NCBI GenBank assembly: GCA_947649875.1 | Contig: CANSTH010000006.1 | Location: 1 to 50,215, forward strand | Direction of reading: 5' to 3' | Length of the DNA: 50,215 nucleotides | From: an uncultured Parvibacter sp. | GTDB lineage: Bacteria > Actinomycetota > Coriobacteriia > Coriobacteriales > Eggerthellaceae | Program-made: the position numbers and the translations under genes | The notes under the pieces: generated by a model | The model's input: the letters and a program-made list of their open reading frames with translations, nothing else | Database searches by the model: none | What the model was told of the DNA's origin: nothing | In this document: in pieces, positions 34,437 to 43,246 of the stretch | Layout of the letters: every line of letters begins with the position of its first letter | Numbering within the stretch: position 1 is the first letter of the stretch

Positions 34437-34478
34437 GAATCCCACCCCGGGCACCATCTCTTTTGCATGAATCTTCCA
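34437..34478 (+). repeat. att-like direct repeat 2 (orphan tRNA 3' end)
   Basis: This exact 42-bp copy of 34237-34278 includes a bare tRNA 3' end (CCCACCCCGGGCACCA) with no tRNA body. The offset is 200 bp. Confidence 0.85.
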
Positions 34479-34590
34479 GCTAATAACTTCGGCCGCATAG
34501 TGCAAGGGGCAAACTAGCTAAAATAGCACGAGACGAACGAAGCTCTTTGCGCCGTCTCAAACGGAAGGCTCATTTGTGTAGGGAGGACAG

Positions 34591-35409
34591 ATGGGGGAAA
34601 TGGCAGAGGAGAAGCCTCGGGCCTCGGTTCAGGCTGTTCTTTCTGGTGCAGATCCGATTCTTGTGGCCGGGTTGGGTTTCTTCCAGATTAGCATGTCAAC
34701 GCGATGGTTGCCGTTGAACGGGGGCGCAATCGATGCAGCCTCCGGAATTCAGTCGCTCGTTCTGCTCTCCTGCTTCGTGGCGATTCTGATTTACGCCCTT
34801 TTCCTGGCATTCCACTCTCGTGTTTCCTTATGGCTAAGCTCGCTTGGCTGGAAAACCGTCGTTGGAATTCTGTCGGTGGCAGGAGTGGTGGCCGCATCTC
34901 TTAAGGCGCCGTTGTCTGACGCCGGCTTCGCCTCATTTTGGTTAGTGTTCTTCGACTTCATGAGCGTAGCCTGGTACGGTGGTTCGCTAGCGGGCAGTGC
35001 GCTGTTTGACGCCTTGCGATCGATGGAGCGGCTAAGCGCTGTGTGGGGCGCCGAGCTGGTTTCAGTTATGGCGGTGCTGCTTTTGGTGGTGGCTTATGTG
35101 TTTCTGTTTTCCGAAAAAGATAGCGACCTTATGTTCGGTGAAGAGCGGAGTTCGAAGAAAGAGCGCGCTTTCCACAAGGCCTGCGAACGGCTGAGCACGA
35201 AAGGGCAGCTGACGGCGCGCGAGCAAGAAGTGTTTTACTTGCTGGCGAAAGGCGCTCCCGTGTCTACCATCGAAGAGAAGCTTTACATTTCTGGGAGCAC
35301 TGTTTCCACCCACATGAAGCACATCTACCAGAAGCTGGGTGTGCATTCTCGCGGCGAGCTGTACGACATGGTGGATGAGTCGCTGAGAACGCTTCCTTCT
35401 GAAAAATAA
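34591..35409 (+). CDS. Membrane-bound LuxR-family transcriptional regulator (short form)
   Basis: This 272-residue protein has about five transmembrane segments in the first 185 residues (for example SLVLLSCFVAILIYALFLAF and VSVMAVLLLVVAYVFLF). A charged linker and a LuxR/GerE helix-turn-helix follow (LTAREQEVFYLLAKGAPVST then IEEKLYISGSTVSTHMKHIY, residues about 208-262). Eggerthellaceae carry many such regulators with 10-12 helices and around 470 residues, so this one has roughly half the membrane domain. GGGAGG precedes the ATG. It lies directly upstream of the molybdoenzyme at 35540 and probably controls it in response to substrate. Confidence 0.88.
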   Translation: MGEMAEEKPRASVQAVLSGADPILVAGLGFFQISMSTRWLPLNGGAIDAASGIQSLVLLSCFVAILIYALFLAFHSRVSLWLSSLGWKTVVGILSVAGVVAASLKAPLSDAGFASFWLVFFDFMSVAWYGGSLAGSALFDALRSMERLSAVWGAELVSVMAVLLLVVAYVFLFSEKDSDLMFGEERSSKKERAFHKACERLSTKGQLTAREQEVFYLLAKGAPVSTIEEKLYISGSTVSTHMKHIYQKLGVHSRGELYDMVDESLRTLPSEK

Positions 35410-35433
35410 CACCTCATCAGGAAAAACGAGAAA

Positions 35434-35452
35434 ATCCCCTGTAGCAGGGGAT
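35434..35452 (+). terminator. Hairpin between the LuxR gene and the molybdoenzyme
   Basis: ATCCCCTG and CAGGGGAT form a perfect 8-bp stem around TAG, preceded by an A-run. It may terminate the LuxR transcript or sit in the leader of the next operon. There is no T-run. Confidence 0.5.
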
Positions 35453-35539
35453 GGCCTCCTGTGTGGTATGGGATGGCAGATTCTGCCCCCGCTGGTAGCG
35501 TGCGCCCTGTAGCGTAATACCAACGGAGGAGGTTGAAAT

Positions 35540-38398
35540 ATGAGTACGCTTATCATGACGCGCCGAACGCTGCTGAAGACGGCTGCCGTTCTTGGGGCGG
35601 TTTCCGCTGCGGTGGGCACCATCCCCATTCCCGCCCTGGGGGCCCAAACGGAGGGCCCTGCGGCAACCGAGGTGAAGCGGGTGCGCTCGTGCTGCCGTGC
35701 TTGCGGCAAGATGGAATGCGGCGTGTGGATTACCGTAGAGAACGGCCGCGCAGTGAAGATCGAGGGCGATGAGAGCGCCTGGCATTCACGCGGGAACTGC
35801 TGCAGCAAGTCGCAGTCTTCGCTGCAAGCCGCTTATCATCCCGATCGGCTGAAGCACCCGTTGAAGCGCACCGGCGCAAAGGGCGAGGATCCCGGTTGGC
35901 AGCGCATTACCTGGGAAGAGGCGTTCAAGACCATTGGCGACAAGGTGAACGAGACCATCGCCAAATACGGCGGCGAGGCCATCTTCAGCATGATCGGCAC
36001 TAGCCGCATATGGTCGATGTCGGGCGGCAATGCCATGACCTACTACTTCGAGTCGCCCAACGTGCATTATGCCAGCCAAATTTGCAAGGGCCCCCGTTAT
36101 GTGGGAACGCGTATCAGCTCCTACAACGGCATGTTCTGGCTGGCCACAACGGAGCGTCCCCGCGTATACGTGCAATGGGGCGGCGCGGCAGAGATTTCCA
36201 ACTACGATGACTCTTGCCGGGCAACGGTGGACACCGCAACCGCTGCCGACACCCACATCATCGTGGATCCGCGCATGACCGGCATGGGCAAGGAATCCGA
36301 CATTTGGTGCCCGGTGCGGCCCGGTACCGACGGCGCCATGGCCCTCTCCTGGGCAAACGTGATCATAGAGAACGATCTTTACGATGACCTGTACGTGAAG
36401 CGCTGGACCAACGGCCCCTTCCTTTATTGTGCTGACATTGAGCCCTCGGGATTCGAAACCAAGGCCCCTTCAAATCGTATGTTCGAGGTGAAGACCCGCC
36501 TTTTGAAGGAGTCGGACATCAAGGAAGGCGGCAGTCCTAAACGCTTCATGATTTGGGACAATCTTTTGGAGGCTCAGGGGAAAACCGGCAACGACTGCCT
36601 GACCTTCTACGATGTGGACATGGGCAACTTCGAGGGCGAGGGTCCCTGGAGCCCACAGACTCAGGGGCGCCCGTCCGAGCAGTATGCGCCCGGCGCAGTG
36701 CCCGGATTTTTGCCCGATCCGGTGCAGTTCAGCCCCGAGAAGGATCCAGCCCTGTACGGTTCGTTCGACATCACCCTCAAAAACGGCGTCACTTCCACCG
36801 TGGTGCCCGTGTGGCAGATGTACGCCGAGCGCTGCGCCGAGTACGCCCCCGAGAAGGCGGCGGAAATCACCGGCGTGCCGGCGGATACCATTCGCAAGGC
36901 CGCTCTCGCCTTCGGCCAGCGCCTCGACCCCTCCACTGGCTATGGCAATGGCGGAATCCAGTACATGCTGGCCATCGAGCACTCCGGCAATGCGGTGCAA
37001 AACGTGCGCTGCTTCGATTCGCTGGTGGGCATTACCGGCAACTTCGATACCCCTGGCGGCAACCGTGGCGGCACCAAGGGCGGCTGGGGCAGCCAGTTCA
37101 CTCCTGGCGGCAAGATGAATCCGCCGGAGATCACCGAAAAGATCCTCGGCAAAGAGCAATTCCCCCTGCTCTACCCCTGGCTGGGCATGTTCTCCGATGC
37201 CCGTACGGTTTTGGAGGCCATTGAAACCGGTAAGCCCTATGGACTGCACCTGTGCATGCTTTCTTCTGGCGACCACATGAACATGGTGAACGCAACGTAT
37301 GCGTGGGAGCAGCTGAAGAAGCTGGACTTCATGTTTGCCTCAGAGCTGTGGCATGCTCCCACATCGCAGTTGGCGGATATCTTGCTGCCGGTACACCACT
37401 GGCTTGAGGTGGATTGTGTGCGCATCAGCCAAGGTGCAACCGGCGTGGAGGGTGCCACGTGCCGTGCCATTGAGCCCCCGGCCGACACCATGTGGGACAT
37501 CGACATTTACACCAATGTGGTGAAGGCGATGGGGAAGGAATGGCTGTCTTCAGCGGAAAGTGATTACCCCACGGGCGAAGAGCAACTGAGCGAAACCACA
37601 AAGAAGGCCTATGGCATGACCTGGCCAGAATTCCGTCAGCACTTCCAAGACAACGGTTGGACCGATTGCAAGGAAAAGTATCCGGATACGTGGGGCACAT
37701 ATCGGCGCTACGAAACGGGTCAGTACATGACCGGCTGCCCCGGATTCTGGACTCCCACCCAAAAGCAGGAGATATGGTCCACCGTGCTGGAAACCTATAT
37801 GCCCGATAGCGGCTTTGAGTTGCCCAGCTACAAGGAACCGCCCCACAGCCCCATTGCCGATCCGGAGCTCTGCCAGGAGTACCCCTACGTGATGACTACC
37901 GGCCGACGCATCCCCGTGTACTTCCACAATGAGCATCGTCAGCTGCCCTGGTGTCGCGAGCAGTGGCCGGTGCCCCGGGTGGAAATCAACCCCGAGGACG
38001 CCGCCGAGCTGGGCATCAACCAAGGTGATTGGGTGTGGATCGAGTCGAAGTGGGGAAAGGTGCGCCAGACCGCCGACCTTTACTACGGCATCGACAAGGG
38101 CGTCATAAATTGCGAGCATCAGTGGTGGATGCCGGAGTTCTCCAGCCCCACCAAGGGCTTCGAGTTGGTGAACATCAACTGCCTTATGGACAAAGACGCT
38201 CAGTGCCCCATTGGCGGCGCCACCAACATTCGCGCCGTGCCGGTGAAGATATACAAGGCCACGGCGGAGAATTCGCCGAATGGCAACCCCATTCCTTGCG
38301 ACGTCGACGGTACGCCCATGATTTCCACTCCCGATGACCCGCGTCTGAAGGCGTGGCTGCCCGGGGGCGAGGGCACTGACAAATACTCTGCGGAATAG
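35540..38398 (+). CDS. Tat-exported molybdopterin oxidoreductase, catechol-dehydroxylase-like
   Basis: This 952-residue catalytic subunit has a Tat signal MSTLIMTRRTLLKTAAVLGA and iron-sulfur ligands CCRACGKMECGVWITVENGR with a later NCC. The molybdopterin core includes TSRIWSMSGGNAMTYYFES and WCPVRPGTDGAMALSWANVI. The segment FDTPGGNRGGTKGGWGSQ and the C-terminal cofactor domain from PRVEINPEDAAELGINQGDW onward follow. It is clearly diverged from the two operon enzymes at 21994 and 26944. The length, the Tat leader, the ferredoxin partner without NrfD, and the adjacent membrane LuxR regulator fit the group containing gut catechol dehydroxylases and related hydroxytransferase-like enzymes. 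The exact substrate is an inference I cannot make. GGAGGAGG precedes the ATG. Confidence 0.88.
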   Translation: MSTLIMTRRTLLKTAAVLGAVSAAVGTIPIPALGAQTEGPAATEVKRVRSCCRACGKMECGVWITVENGRAVKIEGDESAWHSRGNCCSKSQSSLQAAYHPDRLKHPLKRTGAKGEDPGWQRITWEEAFKTIGDKVNETIAKYGGEAIFSMIGTSRIWSMSGGNAMTYYFESPNVHYASQICKGPRYVGTRISSYNGMFWLATTERPRVYVQWGGAAEISNYDDSCRATVDTATAADTHIIVDPRMTGMGKESDIWCPVRPGTDGAMALSWANVIIENDLYDDLYVKRWTNGPFLYCADIEPSGFETKAPSNRMFEVKTRLLKESDIKEGGSPKRFMIWDNLLEAQGKTGNDCLTFYDVDMGNFEGEGPWSPQTQGRPSEQYAPGAVPGFLPDPVQFSPEKDPALYGSFDITLKNGVTSTVVPVWQMYAERCAEYAPEKAAEITGVPADTIRKAALAFGQRLDPSTGYGNGGIQYMLAIEHSGNAVQNVRCFDSLVGITGNFDTPGGNRGGTKGGWGSQFTPGGKMNPPEITEKILGKEQFPLLYPWLGMFSDARTVLEAIETGKPYGLHLCMLSSGDHMNMVNATYAWEQLKKLDFMFASELWHAPTSQLADILLPVHHWLEVDCVRISQGATGVEGATCRAIEPPADTMWDIDIYTNVVKAMGKEWLSSAESDYPTGEEQLSETTKKAYGMTWPEFRQHFQDNGWTDCKEKYPDTWGTYRRYETGQYMTGCPGFWTPTQKQEIWSTVLETYMPDSGFELPSYKEPPHSPIADPELCQEYPYVMTTGRRIPVYFHNEHRQLPWCREQWPVPRVEINPEDAAELGINQGDWVWIESKWGKVRQTADLYYGIDKGVINCEHQWWMPEFSSPTKGFELVNINCLMDKDAQCPIGGATNIRAVPVKIYKATAENSPNGNPIPCDVDGTPMISTPDDPRLKAWLPGGEGTDKYSAE

Positions 38399-38410
38399 GA
38401 GGTTGAAGCA

Positions 38411-39073
38411 ATGACACAGTATGCTATCGTCACCGATCTCAATCGGTGCGTCGGATGCCTGGCTTGCTCTGTGGCTTGCAAGGTGGTAAACGATGTGCCG
38501 GTGGGAAACTACTGGAACAAAGTGTTGCGTGTGGGGCCAAACCCTGTTCAGGGCGGCAGCGGCCACTTCCCCGATGTGGAGATGTACTATCTGCCCATGC
38601 AGTGTCAGCACTGCGAGGAACCGGCTTGCGTGAACGTGTGCCCCACCAATGCCTCCCATAAATTGGCGGATGGTACGGTGCAGATCGACAAGTCTAAGTG
38701 CATCGGCTGCCAATTCTGCGCCATGGCTTGCCCCTACAACGTTCGCTACCTGAATGAAGATGAGAAGGTGGTGGAGAAGTGCACCCTCTGCGAACAGAAA
38801 GTGGCCCAGGGGGAGCTGCCCCATTGCGTAACCATGTGTGGTGGTCGTGCACGGTTCTTCGGTGACTTGGATCAGGGTATCGACGGCTTCATGGCGCCGG
38901 GGGATTATGAGTCCTTGAACGGCAGCAAGGCATACGATGCGGTGCACAATGCGCGCATCACATTGGCCGAAGTGGCGGAGCCCTATGAGCAAGGGGACGT
39001 TCACCACGTACCGGATGTGGGCAATAAACCATCGTTCGTCTATATCCTAAGAGGCCGTACCTGGCAAGGGTAA
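38411..39073 (+). CDS. Four-cluster ferredoxin partner of the 35540 molybdoenzyme
   Basis: This 220-residue protein has cysteine groups CVGCLACSVACK, CQHCEEPACVNVCPTN, CIGCQFCAMACPYN and CTLCEQKVAQGELPHCVTMC. It starts 13 bases after the catalytic stop with AGGAGG upstream. It should deliver electrons to the catalytic subunit. There is no NrfD or DmsC gene after it, so the electron donor must be another membrane component or a soluble carrier. Confidence 0.92.
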   Translation: MTQYAIVTDLNRCVGCLACSVACKVVNDVPVGNYWNKVLRVGPNPVQGGSGHFPDVEMYYLPMQCQHCEEPACVNVCPTNASHKLADGTVQIDKSKCIGCQFCAMACPYNVRYLNEDEKVVEKCTLCEQKVAQGELPHCVTMCGGRARFFGDLDQGIDGFMAPGDYESLNGSKAYDAVHNARITLAEVAEPYEQGDVHHVPDVGNKPSFVYILRGRTWQG

Positions 39074-39103
39074 GCGCGAAGCAATTTGCGAGACGGGGAA
39101 GAA

Positions 39104-39164
39104 GGCTCTTTCCCGCCTTTCCTTTTCCTTAGTTTTCCTTTCTTTCCTATTCTTTCCTATTTGG
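39104..39164 (+). other. Pyrimidine-rich tract
   Basis: About 60 bases consisting almost only of C and T with repeated TTTCCT units follow the ferredoxin gene. It may act as a weak or rho-dependent termination region; no hairpin is visible. Confidence 0.5.
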
Positions 39165-39280
39165 TCAAGAAGTGGAGGGGTGGGGGCTTGCAATGCGGGA
39201 ACATTGTGCGCTTGGGCGCTTGATGGATTACTATAGGCGCAGCATTTTTGTGGCGTGGTCGGCGTGGGAAAGGAATAGCC

Positions 39281-39961
39281 GTGGAGCAAACGCGCGTAAT
39301 CGAAGTGAAGAAGAACATCTTGGCGGCAAACGACGAGGCAGCGGACAAGTTCCGGGCGCAGCGGGCGGCCGAAGGCACGTTCTTCGTGGACGAGATGGCC
39401 TCGCCGGGTGCGGGGAAGACCACGCTGCTGCTGGCGGTGATCAAGGAGCTGCGCGCCCGCGGCGTGGAGAAGCTGGGCGTGATCGAAGCGGACCTGGAAT
39501 CGGACGTGGACGCCCTGAAAATCAAGGAAGCCGGCGTGCCGTCGGTGGAGCTGAACACCCGCGGCGTGTGCCACGTGGAAATGAACATGGTGGACATGGC
39601 CTTCGCCGCCTTCGCCGGCATGAACTTCGAGTATCTGTTTCTGGAGAACATCGGCAACTTGGTGTGCCCGGCCGATTTCGACACCGGTGCCCACACCCGC
39701 ATCATGTTGCTGTCGGTGCCAGAGGGCTGGGACAAGGTGATGAAGTACCCGCCCATGTTCGCTGCCGTGGATGCGCTGGTGGTTACCAAGTGCGATTACC
39801 TGCCGTTGAATCCCGACTTCGACATGGCGCGGCTGCACGAGGAGGCACGCCGGCTGAACCCGCGGCTGCAGATATTCGAAACCTCCGCCCGTACCGGCGA
39901 GGGCATTCCCGCCCTGGTAGATTGGCTGCAAGCCCAGCGCGCCGAAAAGGTGCAGGGGTAA
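39281..39961 (+). CDS. hypB: HypB-like hydrogenase nickel-insertion GTPase
   Basis: This is a 226-residue SIMIBI GTPase. The P-loop is SPGAGKTT at 41-48. Further motifs are VIEADLESDVDALKIKEAGV, FLENIGNLVCPADFD (HypB signature) and VVTKCDYLP for guanine binding. The N-terminal histidine-rich and CxxCGC metal-binding extensions found in many HypB proteins are absent. HypB loads nickel into [NiFe]-hydrogenase with HypA, but no hydrogenase or other hyp gene is in the window. I chose the GTG at 39281 after AAAGGAA; an earlier in-frame start at 39248 lacks a site. Confidence 0.85.
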   Translation: MEQTRVIEVKKNILAANDEAADKFRAQRAAEGTFFVDEMASPGAGKTTLLLAVIKELRARGVEKLGVIEADLESDVDALKIKEAGVPSVELNTRGVCHVEMNMVDMAFAAFAGMNFEYLFLENIGNLVCPADFDTGAHTRIMLLSVPEGWDKVMKYPPMFAAVDALVVTKCDYLPLNPDFDMARLHEEARRLNPRLQIFETSARTGEGIPALVDWLQAQRAEKVQG

Positions 39962-39990
39962 TTCGTTAACAGCATTTCAGCGGTTTTGCT

Positions 39991-40020
39991 GCGCAAGGGG
40001 CCTTCGGGCCCCTTTGCGTT
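39991..40020 (+). terminator. Terminator after hypB
   Basis: GCGCAAGGGGCC and GGCCCCTTTGCG pair with one bulge around TTCG. It lies 30 bases after the hypB stop. Confidence 0.8.
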
Positions 40021-40096
40021 AGCATGGAAATTCCTGCGGTTCGCACTCGTATGAACTGTCCCGCGATTCGCAGCTCGAAGAAACGGAGAAGCGCCC

Positions 40097-41290
40097 ATGC
40101 CCATGAGCAAATTGGCCCAGAAAGCGGTGGCCGCCATTACCAAACTACAGCCGGATCCTTCTGAGGGCTACCTGGCCCAACGGAAGGCCGAGGACGCCGC
40201 CGGTAAGTTGACCGTTGCCAGCCCTCGCTGCCGCATCGACAATCTAACCGTGACCGCCGATGATGGCTACGCGATTCCCTGTCGTGTGTTCACCCCGCTC
40301 GATGTGGACTTTTCCCCGCGCACGGGGCTGAAGGTGGAAGAGGACTATCGTGGCACCATCCTGTACCTGCACGGCGGCGGTTGGGCCAATGGCGACGTGG
40401 ACTTCTACAGCGATGCCTGCATGCGTACCGCGCTGAAGCTGGAGCGGCGCGTGGTGGCGGTGGAGTATCGTCGCAGTCCCGAATACAAATTCCCTCGCCC
40501 TCTGATGGACTGCTACAACGCGGCTTGCGCCTTGTTTGCAAAGCAGCTGCTGCCAGACGTGCGGGTGCCGCACATCGTGCTGATGGGCGATTCTGCCGGC
40601 GGAAACCTGGCCGCTGCGGTGGCCTGCCTGGCCCGTGACCGGGGCGACTTCCACCCCAACACTATGGTGCTGCTGTACCCGCTCACCTACAGTGACCACA
40701 GCCCCAGCACCATCTTCGACTCGGTACGCGAAAACGGCGAAAGCTACATTCTCACTCGCGAGGCCATTCAGGATTACACCGACATGTACATCAATGGTCC
40801 GGAGGATTTGGCGAATCCGTTGCTGGCGCCGTTGTTAACGCCGGATTTGGGGGGCCTGCCGCGCACGCTGGTAGTAACCGCCGAGTATGATCCGCTGCGC
40901 GACGAAGGAGAGGCGTTCGCTGCGCGTCTGGAGGCAGACGGCACCCCGGTGGAATGCGTCCGTATCCTTGATGCGGTGCACGGCTACTACCTGTACCCGT
41001 CGGTGCTGTCGTTTGTGCGCGACACCTTCGACATCGTCGAGCGGTTCCTGAACAACCCCGTGGCGGCTTCGTCTGGCGAGGGGGCTGCAATCGGCGCGAT
41101 TCGCGATGGCATGGGTGATGGCGAGAAGATGGCGGTTGTTGACGATGAAGCGGCCGCTGCACCAGACCCGGCAGCCGCTCTTGCGGCATTGCTGAAACCG
41201 GTGGCGGAAACCCTGGGGTTGGGGGGAGCGTTTTCCCCGGAGGGCAGGAAGCGATGGATAGAACTGCTTGGTACCGACTTGACAATGTAG
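40097..41290 (+). CDS. Alpha/beta hydrolase, HSL (acetyl esterase) family
   Basis: This 397-residue hydrolase has the oxyanion-hole motif HGGGW starting at His92, the nucleophile Ser166 in MGDSAGGNLAAA, the acid Asp in VTAEYDPLRDEGEAF and the His in LDAVHGYYLYP. It should cleave short acyl esters. The last 80 residues, Ala- and Asp-rich, extend beyond the usual fold. The start ATG at 40097 has a weak GGAG site. The next gene starts inside its last 40 bases, so the three genes to 43246 form a tightly coupled operon. Confidence 0.88.
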   Translation: MPMSKLAQKAVAAITKLQPDPSEGYLAQRKAEDAAGKLTVASPRCRIDNLTVTADDGYAIPCRVFTPLDVDFSPRTGLKVEEDYRGTILYLHGGGWANGDVDFYSDACMRTALKLERRVVAVEYRRSPEYKFPRPLMDCYNAACALFAKQLLPDVRVPHIVLMGDSAGGNLAAAVACLARDRGDFHPNTMVLLYPLTYSDHSPSTIFDSVRENGESYILTREAIQDYTDMYINGPEDLANPLLAPLLTPDLGGLPRTLVVTAEYDPLRDEGEAFAARLEADGTPVECVRILDAVHGYYLYPSVLSFVRDTFDIVERFLNNPVAASSGEGAAIGAIRDGMGDGEKMAVVDDEAAAAPDPAAALAALLKPVAETLGLGGAFSPEGRKRWIELLGTDLTM

Positions 41291-42600
41291 GGAAGTTTTA
41301 CTCGGCCCAGGCGGGCGATCCCAATCAGACGGTGTTCCGCATCTCGGCGGTGATGTGCAGCGATGTGCGTCCCCGCCTGCTGCAACAGGCGTTGGAGCTA
41401 ACGGTGGCCCAGCTGCCCAGCTTCAATGTGGTGCTGCGCAACGGCCTGTTCTGGCGCTATTTGCAAGAAGCTCCTGCCGTGCCCGAAGTGCAACCGGAAG
41501 ACTTGCCGGTGTGCTTTCGCCTGCACACGGGGCTGAAAAGCGTGCTGTACCGGGTAAGCTATTTTCGCAATCGCATCAACCTGGAGATGTCCCACATGAT
41601 CGCCGATGGGCGTGGCACTCTGGAGTTTCTGAAAACCCTGCTGGAATTCTACGTAAGCCTGCTGCAAGGCGGGGAAGCGACGTCGGATGCGGCAGTGGAG
41701 GGAGCCGAGGAATCGGAGGACAGCTTCACCCGCTACTTCGACAAAACCAAGGCGGGCACCACCCCTTCCACCAGACCCTACCAGCTGAGCGGTTGGCGCA
41801 ACGAGGCCGACCCCACTTTCATGGAGCTGCACCTGAAGGTAAGCGAGGTGGTGGCCGTGGCGAAGGGGATGGGGGTCAGCGTCACGTCGCTGCTGGTAGC
41901 GTGTGTGACCTCCGCTATCCGCGCTGGCATGCCCGAGCGCGCCCTCGGACGCCCCATCACCATGGACGTGCCGGTGGACCTGCGCGGTTTCTACGGCTCG
42001 GAAACTCTGCGCAACTTCTTCGGCCTGGCATTCATCAGTTGCAGCAGCCAGTTGGCGGCGGCACCCCTGTCCGAAATTGCCCGCGATGTTCAGCGGCAGC
42101 TGAACGATGCCACGGTGCCCGCCAATCTAGCCCGCCGCATGAACCAAATGGTGAAGCTGGAGAAGAACCCGGTGGTGCGTATGATGCCGCTGTTCGTGAA
42201 GGATGCGGCGCTGGCGTTCGGCGACTGGAAGGCACGGCACGATGTCACCTGCACGTTCTCGAACCTGGGGCTGGTGAAACTGCCGCCCGTCGTGGCGGAG
42301 GAGGTGCGCTCCATCGGCTGCCTCACCGCCACACGAGGGCTGAACTTCCTGGCGGTGAGTTGCAACGACGACCTCACGATAGGGATAGCGTCGGTGTACC
42401 TGCTGCACGAGGTGCCCTGCCGCCTGGTGCGCATCCTGGCCCAGTGTGGCCTTTCGGTACGCTTGTGCGTGGCGAAGGACGCGGCTGAGGTGGACGCCGA
42501 CCTGGCCCAAGCCAGCCTAGAGCTGCGCCTACGCGGCGAAACCCTCGATGACGCCATGGCGGTACCTATATACAAGGGGGCGGCCCATGAAGCACTGTGA
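41254..42600 (+). CDS. HxxxDG acyltransferase (condensation/alcohol-acetyltransferase-like)
   Basis: This 448-residue protein has the CoA-dependent acyltransferase fold. The catalytic HxxxDG is at 114-119 (HMIADG) in LEMSHMIADGRGTLEFL. The other landmarks are PITMDVPVDLRGFYGSETLR with a DLR segment, and FSNLGLVKLPPVV. It resembles alcohol acetyltransferases and the condensation-domain family without a carrier domain. Coupled to an esterase and to a membrane zinc-ribbon protein, it could build or edit an acylated product. The product is unknown. It overlaps the upstream gene by 37 bases and the downstream gene by 14. Confidence 0.82.
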   Translation: MDRTAWYRLDNVGKFYSAQAGDPNQTVFRISAVMCSDVRPRLLQQALELTVAQLPSFNVVLRNGLFWRYLQEAPAVPEVQPEDLPVCFRLHTGLKSVLYRVSYFRNRINLEMSHMIADGRGTLEFLKTLLEFYVSLLQGGEATSDAAVEGAEESEDSFTRYFDKTKAGTTPSTRPYQLSGWRNEADPTFMELHLKVSEVVAVAKGMGVSVTSLLVACVTSAIRAGMPERALGRPITMDVPVDLRGFYGSETLRNFFGLAFISCSSQLAAAPLSEIARDVQRQLNDATVPANLARRMNQMVKLEKNPVVRMMPLFVKDAALAFGDWKARHDVTCTFSNLGLVKLPPVVAEEVRSIGCLTATRGLNFLAVSCNDDLTIGIASVYLLHEVPCRLVRILAQCGLSVRLCVAKDAAEVDADLAQASLELRLRGETLDDAMAVPIYKGAAHEAL

Positions 42601-43246
42601 CTTCTGCCGCATCGACGTGGAGGGCACGCTGGACCGTTGCCCCCTGTGCGGCACGCCGCTGGAAGGCGCTCCCACTTCCGACCCGTTCCCCAACGTGGCT
42701 CCGGTGCGTCAGGCGTTTCGTGCCGAGGGTCTGCTGGGCACCATCACGCTGCTGCTGTGTCTGCTGGTGGTGCCTCCGTTGGCAGCAGGGCTGGTGGGCC
42801 CGCTGGGGGCATTGGCCATCGTGGGCACGCTGCTGGCGAACTACCTGTTTCTGCGCAACATCTTGGCCCACGCATCAGATGTGCTGCGCATGGTGGAGCG
42901 ATATTACTTCGTGCTTTTGGCCATGGCGCTGCTGGCTTATATGGCCACGCAGGCGCCAATGGTGTCGTGCCTGGTGGTGCCGCTGCTGTGCATTGTGGCG
43001 CTGCTGGTGAACGGCGTGCTGCTGCTGGTGTTCCGCGGCTCGTTTGTGGAGGGCTATGCAAAGTACCTGATCATGGATATAGTTTTGGGGGGCGTTCCCC
43101 TTCTGATGGTGGCGCTGGGGTTCGCCTCATGGCCCTGGTTGGCCTATGTGAGCGCAGCGCTGGCGCTGTTGCTGCTGGTGGCGCTGCTCACCGGCACCCG
43201 CGGACGCTTCGCCGCCGAAAGCCGCAAACTCTTCGACCGCGGATGA
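42587..43246 (+). CDS. Membrane protein with N-terminal zinc ribbon (DUF6320-like)
   Basis: This 219-residue protein begins MKHCDFCRIDVEGTLDRCPL with a CxxC-x11-CxxC zinc ribbon (about residues 4-21). About six hydrophobic helices follow, including LLGTITLLLCLLVVPPLAAG and YLIMDIVLGGVPLLMVAL. I relate it to the DUF6320 family from the layout and from co-occurrence with an acetyltransferase-like gene, but without a database check. The function is unknown. Confidence 0.75.
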   Translation: MKHCDFCRIDVEGTLDRCPLCGTPLEGAPTSDPFPNVAPVRQAFRAEGLLGTITLLLCLLVVPPLAAGLVGPLGALAIVGTLLANYLFLRNILAHASDVLRMVERYYFVLLAMALLAYMATQAPMVSCLVVPLLCIVALLVNGVLLLVFRGSFVEGYAKYLIMDIVLGGVPLLMVALGFASWPWLAYVSAALALLLLVALLTGTRGRFAAESRKLFDRG

